Source: Candidatus Dojkabacteria bacterium
GTDB lineage: Bacteria; Patescibacteriota; Dojkabacteria; SC72; WJKH01
Assembly (NCBI GenBank): GCA_014729235.1
Contig: WJKH01000003.1
Coordinates: forward strand, 1-34,892
Length of the DNA stretch: 34,892 bases
Direction of reading: 5' to 3'
The notes beneath the pieces were generated by a model. It searched no databases and had not been told where the DNA came from. It saw nothing but the letters and a program-made list of their open reading frames with translations. Both the position numbers and the translations under genes were made by a program. Positions 34,787 to 34,892 of the stretch are shown one piece after another (positions within the stretch are counted from its first letter, which is position 1; each line of letters opens with the position of its first letter).

Positions 34787-34827
34787 TTAGGCAAATTACA
34801 CTAAAATTATCATGGAATTCTTTATTA

Positions 34828-34892
34828 TTGCGGGAGTCGGACTCGAACCGACGACCTTCAGGTTATGAGCCTGACGAGCTGCCGCTGCTCCA
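34828..34892 (-). tRNA. Initiator tRNA-fMet(CAT), cut by the window end
   Basis: The 3' part, GGAGCAGCGGCAGCTCGTC, anticodon arm TCAGG CTCATAA CCTGA, T-arm with TTCGAGT, and CTCCCGCAA. The A72-A73 end and CTCATAA loop mark the initiator. The usual three G-C pairs of the anticodon stem are reduced to two, with A29-U41 replacing the top pair. The 5' acceptor strand lies outside the window. Confidence 0.92.

Overview
ORGANISM. The window reads as a chromosomal segment of a Candidate Phyla Radiation (Patescibacteria) bacterium. The evidence is a single compact rrn locus whose 23S gene is swollen to about 4.35 kb by a group I intron and other inserts, a very divergent 16S (even the 530 loop and the 3' tail differ from the bacterial consensus), an archaeal-type ATP-dependent DNA ligase, M23/LysM and tail-fibre-like surface proteins, and almost no Shine-Dalgarno sequences. 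The standard bacterial code fits every gene. The phylum within the CPR cannot be fixed by eye.

LAYOUT (almost everything is on the minus strand). 1-606: N-terminus of a secreted tail-fibre-like protein. 1055-3643: leuS. 3963-4556: CYTH protein. 4681-4754: tRNA-Ala(GGC). 4845-5340: intergenic region holding copies of two dispersed repeat families. 5367-7183 (+): an unknown acidic protein and peptide deformylase. 7251-9966: M23/LysM peptidase and Rho. 10170-10343: a putative small RNA with a consensus promoter and a strong terminator. 10577-10790: tandem palindromic repeats. 10924-17543: RadA, ClpC, ribosomal protein S1, endonuclease III. 17629-25087: the rrn operon (tandem promoters, boxA, 16S, tRNA-Ile, tRNA-Ala, 23S, 5S, terminator) with 16S and 23S processing stems. 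25369-30884: ATP ligase, metallophosphoesterase, PolA. 31282-34892: FtsH, tRNA-Met, an alpha/beta hydrolase, EF-P and a cut-off initiator tRNA.

HOW IT FITS TOGETHER. This is an information-processing and housekeeping neighbourhood: translation (LeuS, S1, EF-P, deformylase, tRNAs, rRNAs), DNA repair and replication (PolA, ligase, RadA, Nth), proteolysis (ClpC, FtsH) and termination (Rho).

WHAT IS UNUSUAL. A family of inverted-repeat elements with arms like CCCCGCTAACCTATAGT sits only in or against stable-RNA genes: 23S helix 25 (carrying a GIY-YIG nuclease gene), 23S helix 45, the 16S V1 hairpin, and as solo arms fused to the 5' ends of tRNA-Ala and tRNA-Met. Arm mismatches become G-U pairs in the transcribed strand. 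A separate L1917 group I intron carries a LAGLIDADG gene broken by a one-base frameshift inside its motif. The 16S shows compensated changes in the 530-loop pseudoknot and an altered Era-binding tail.
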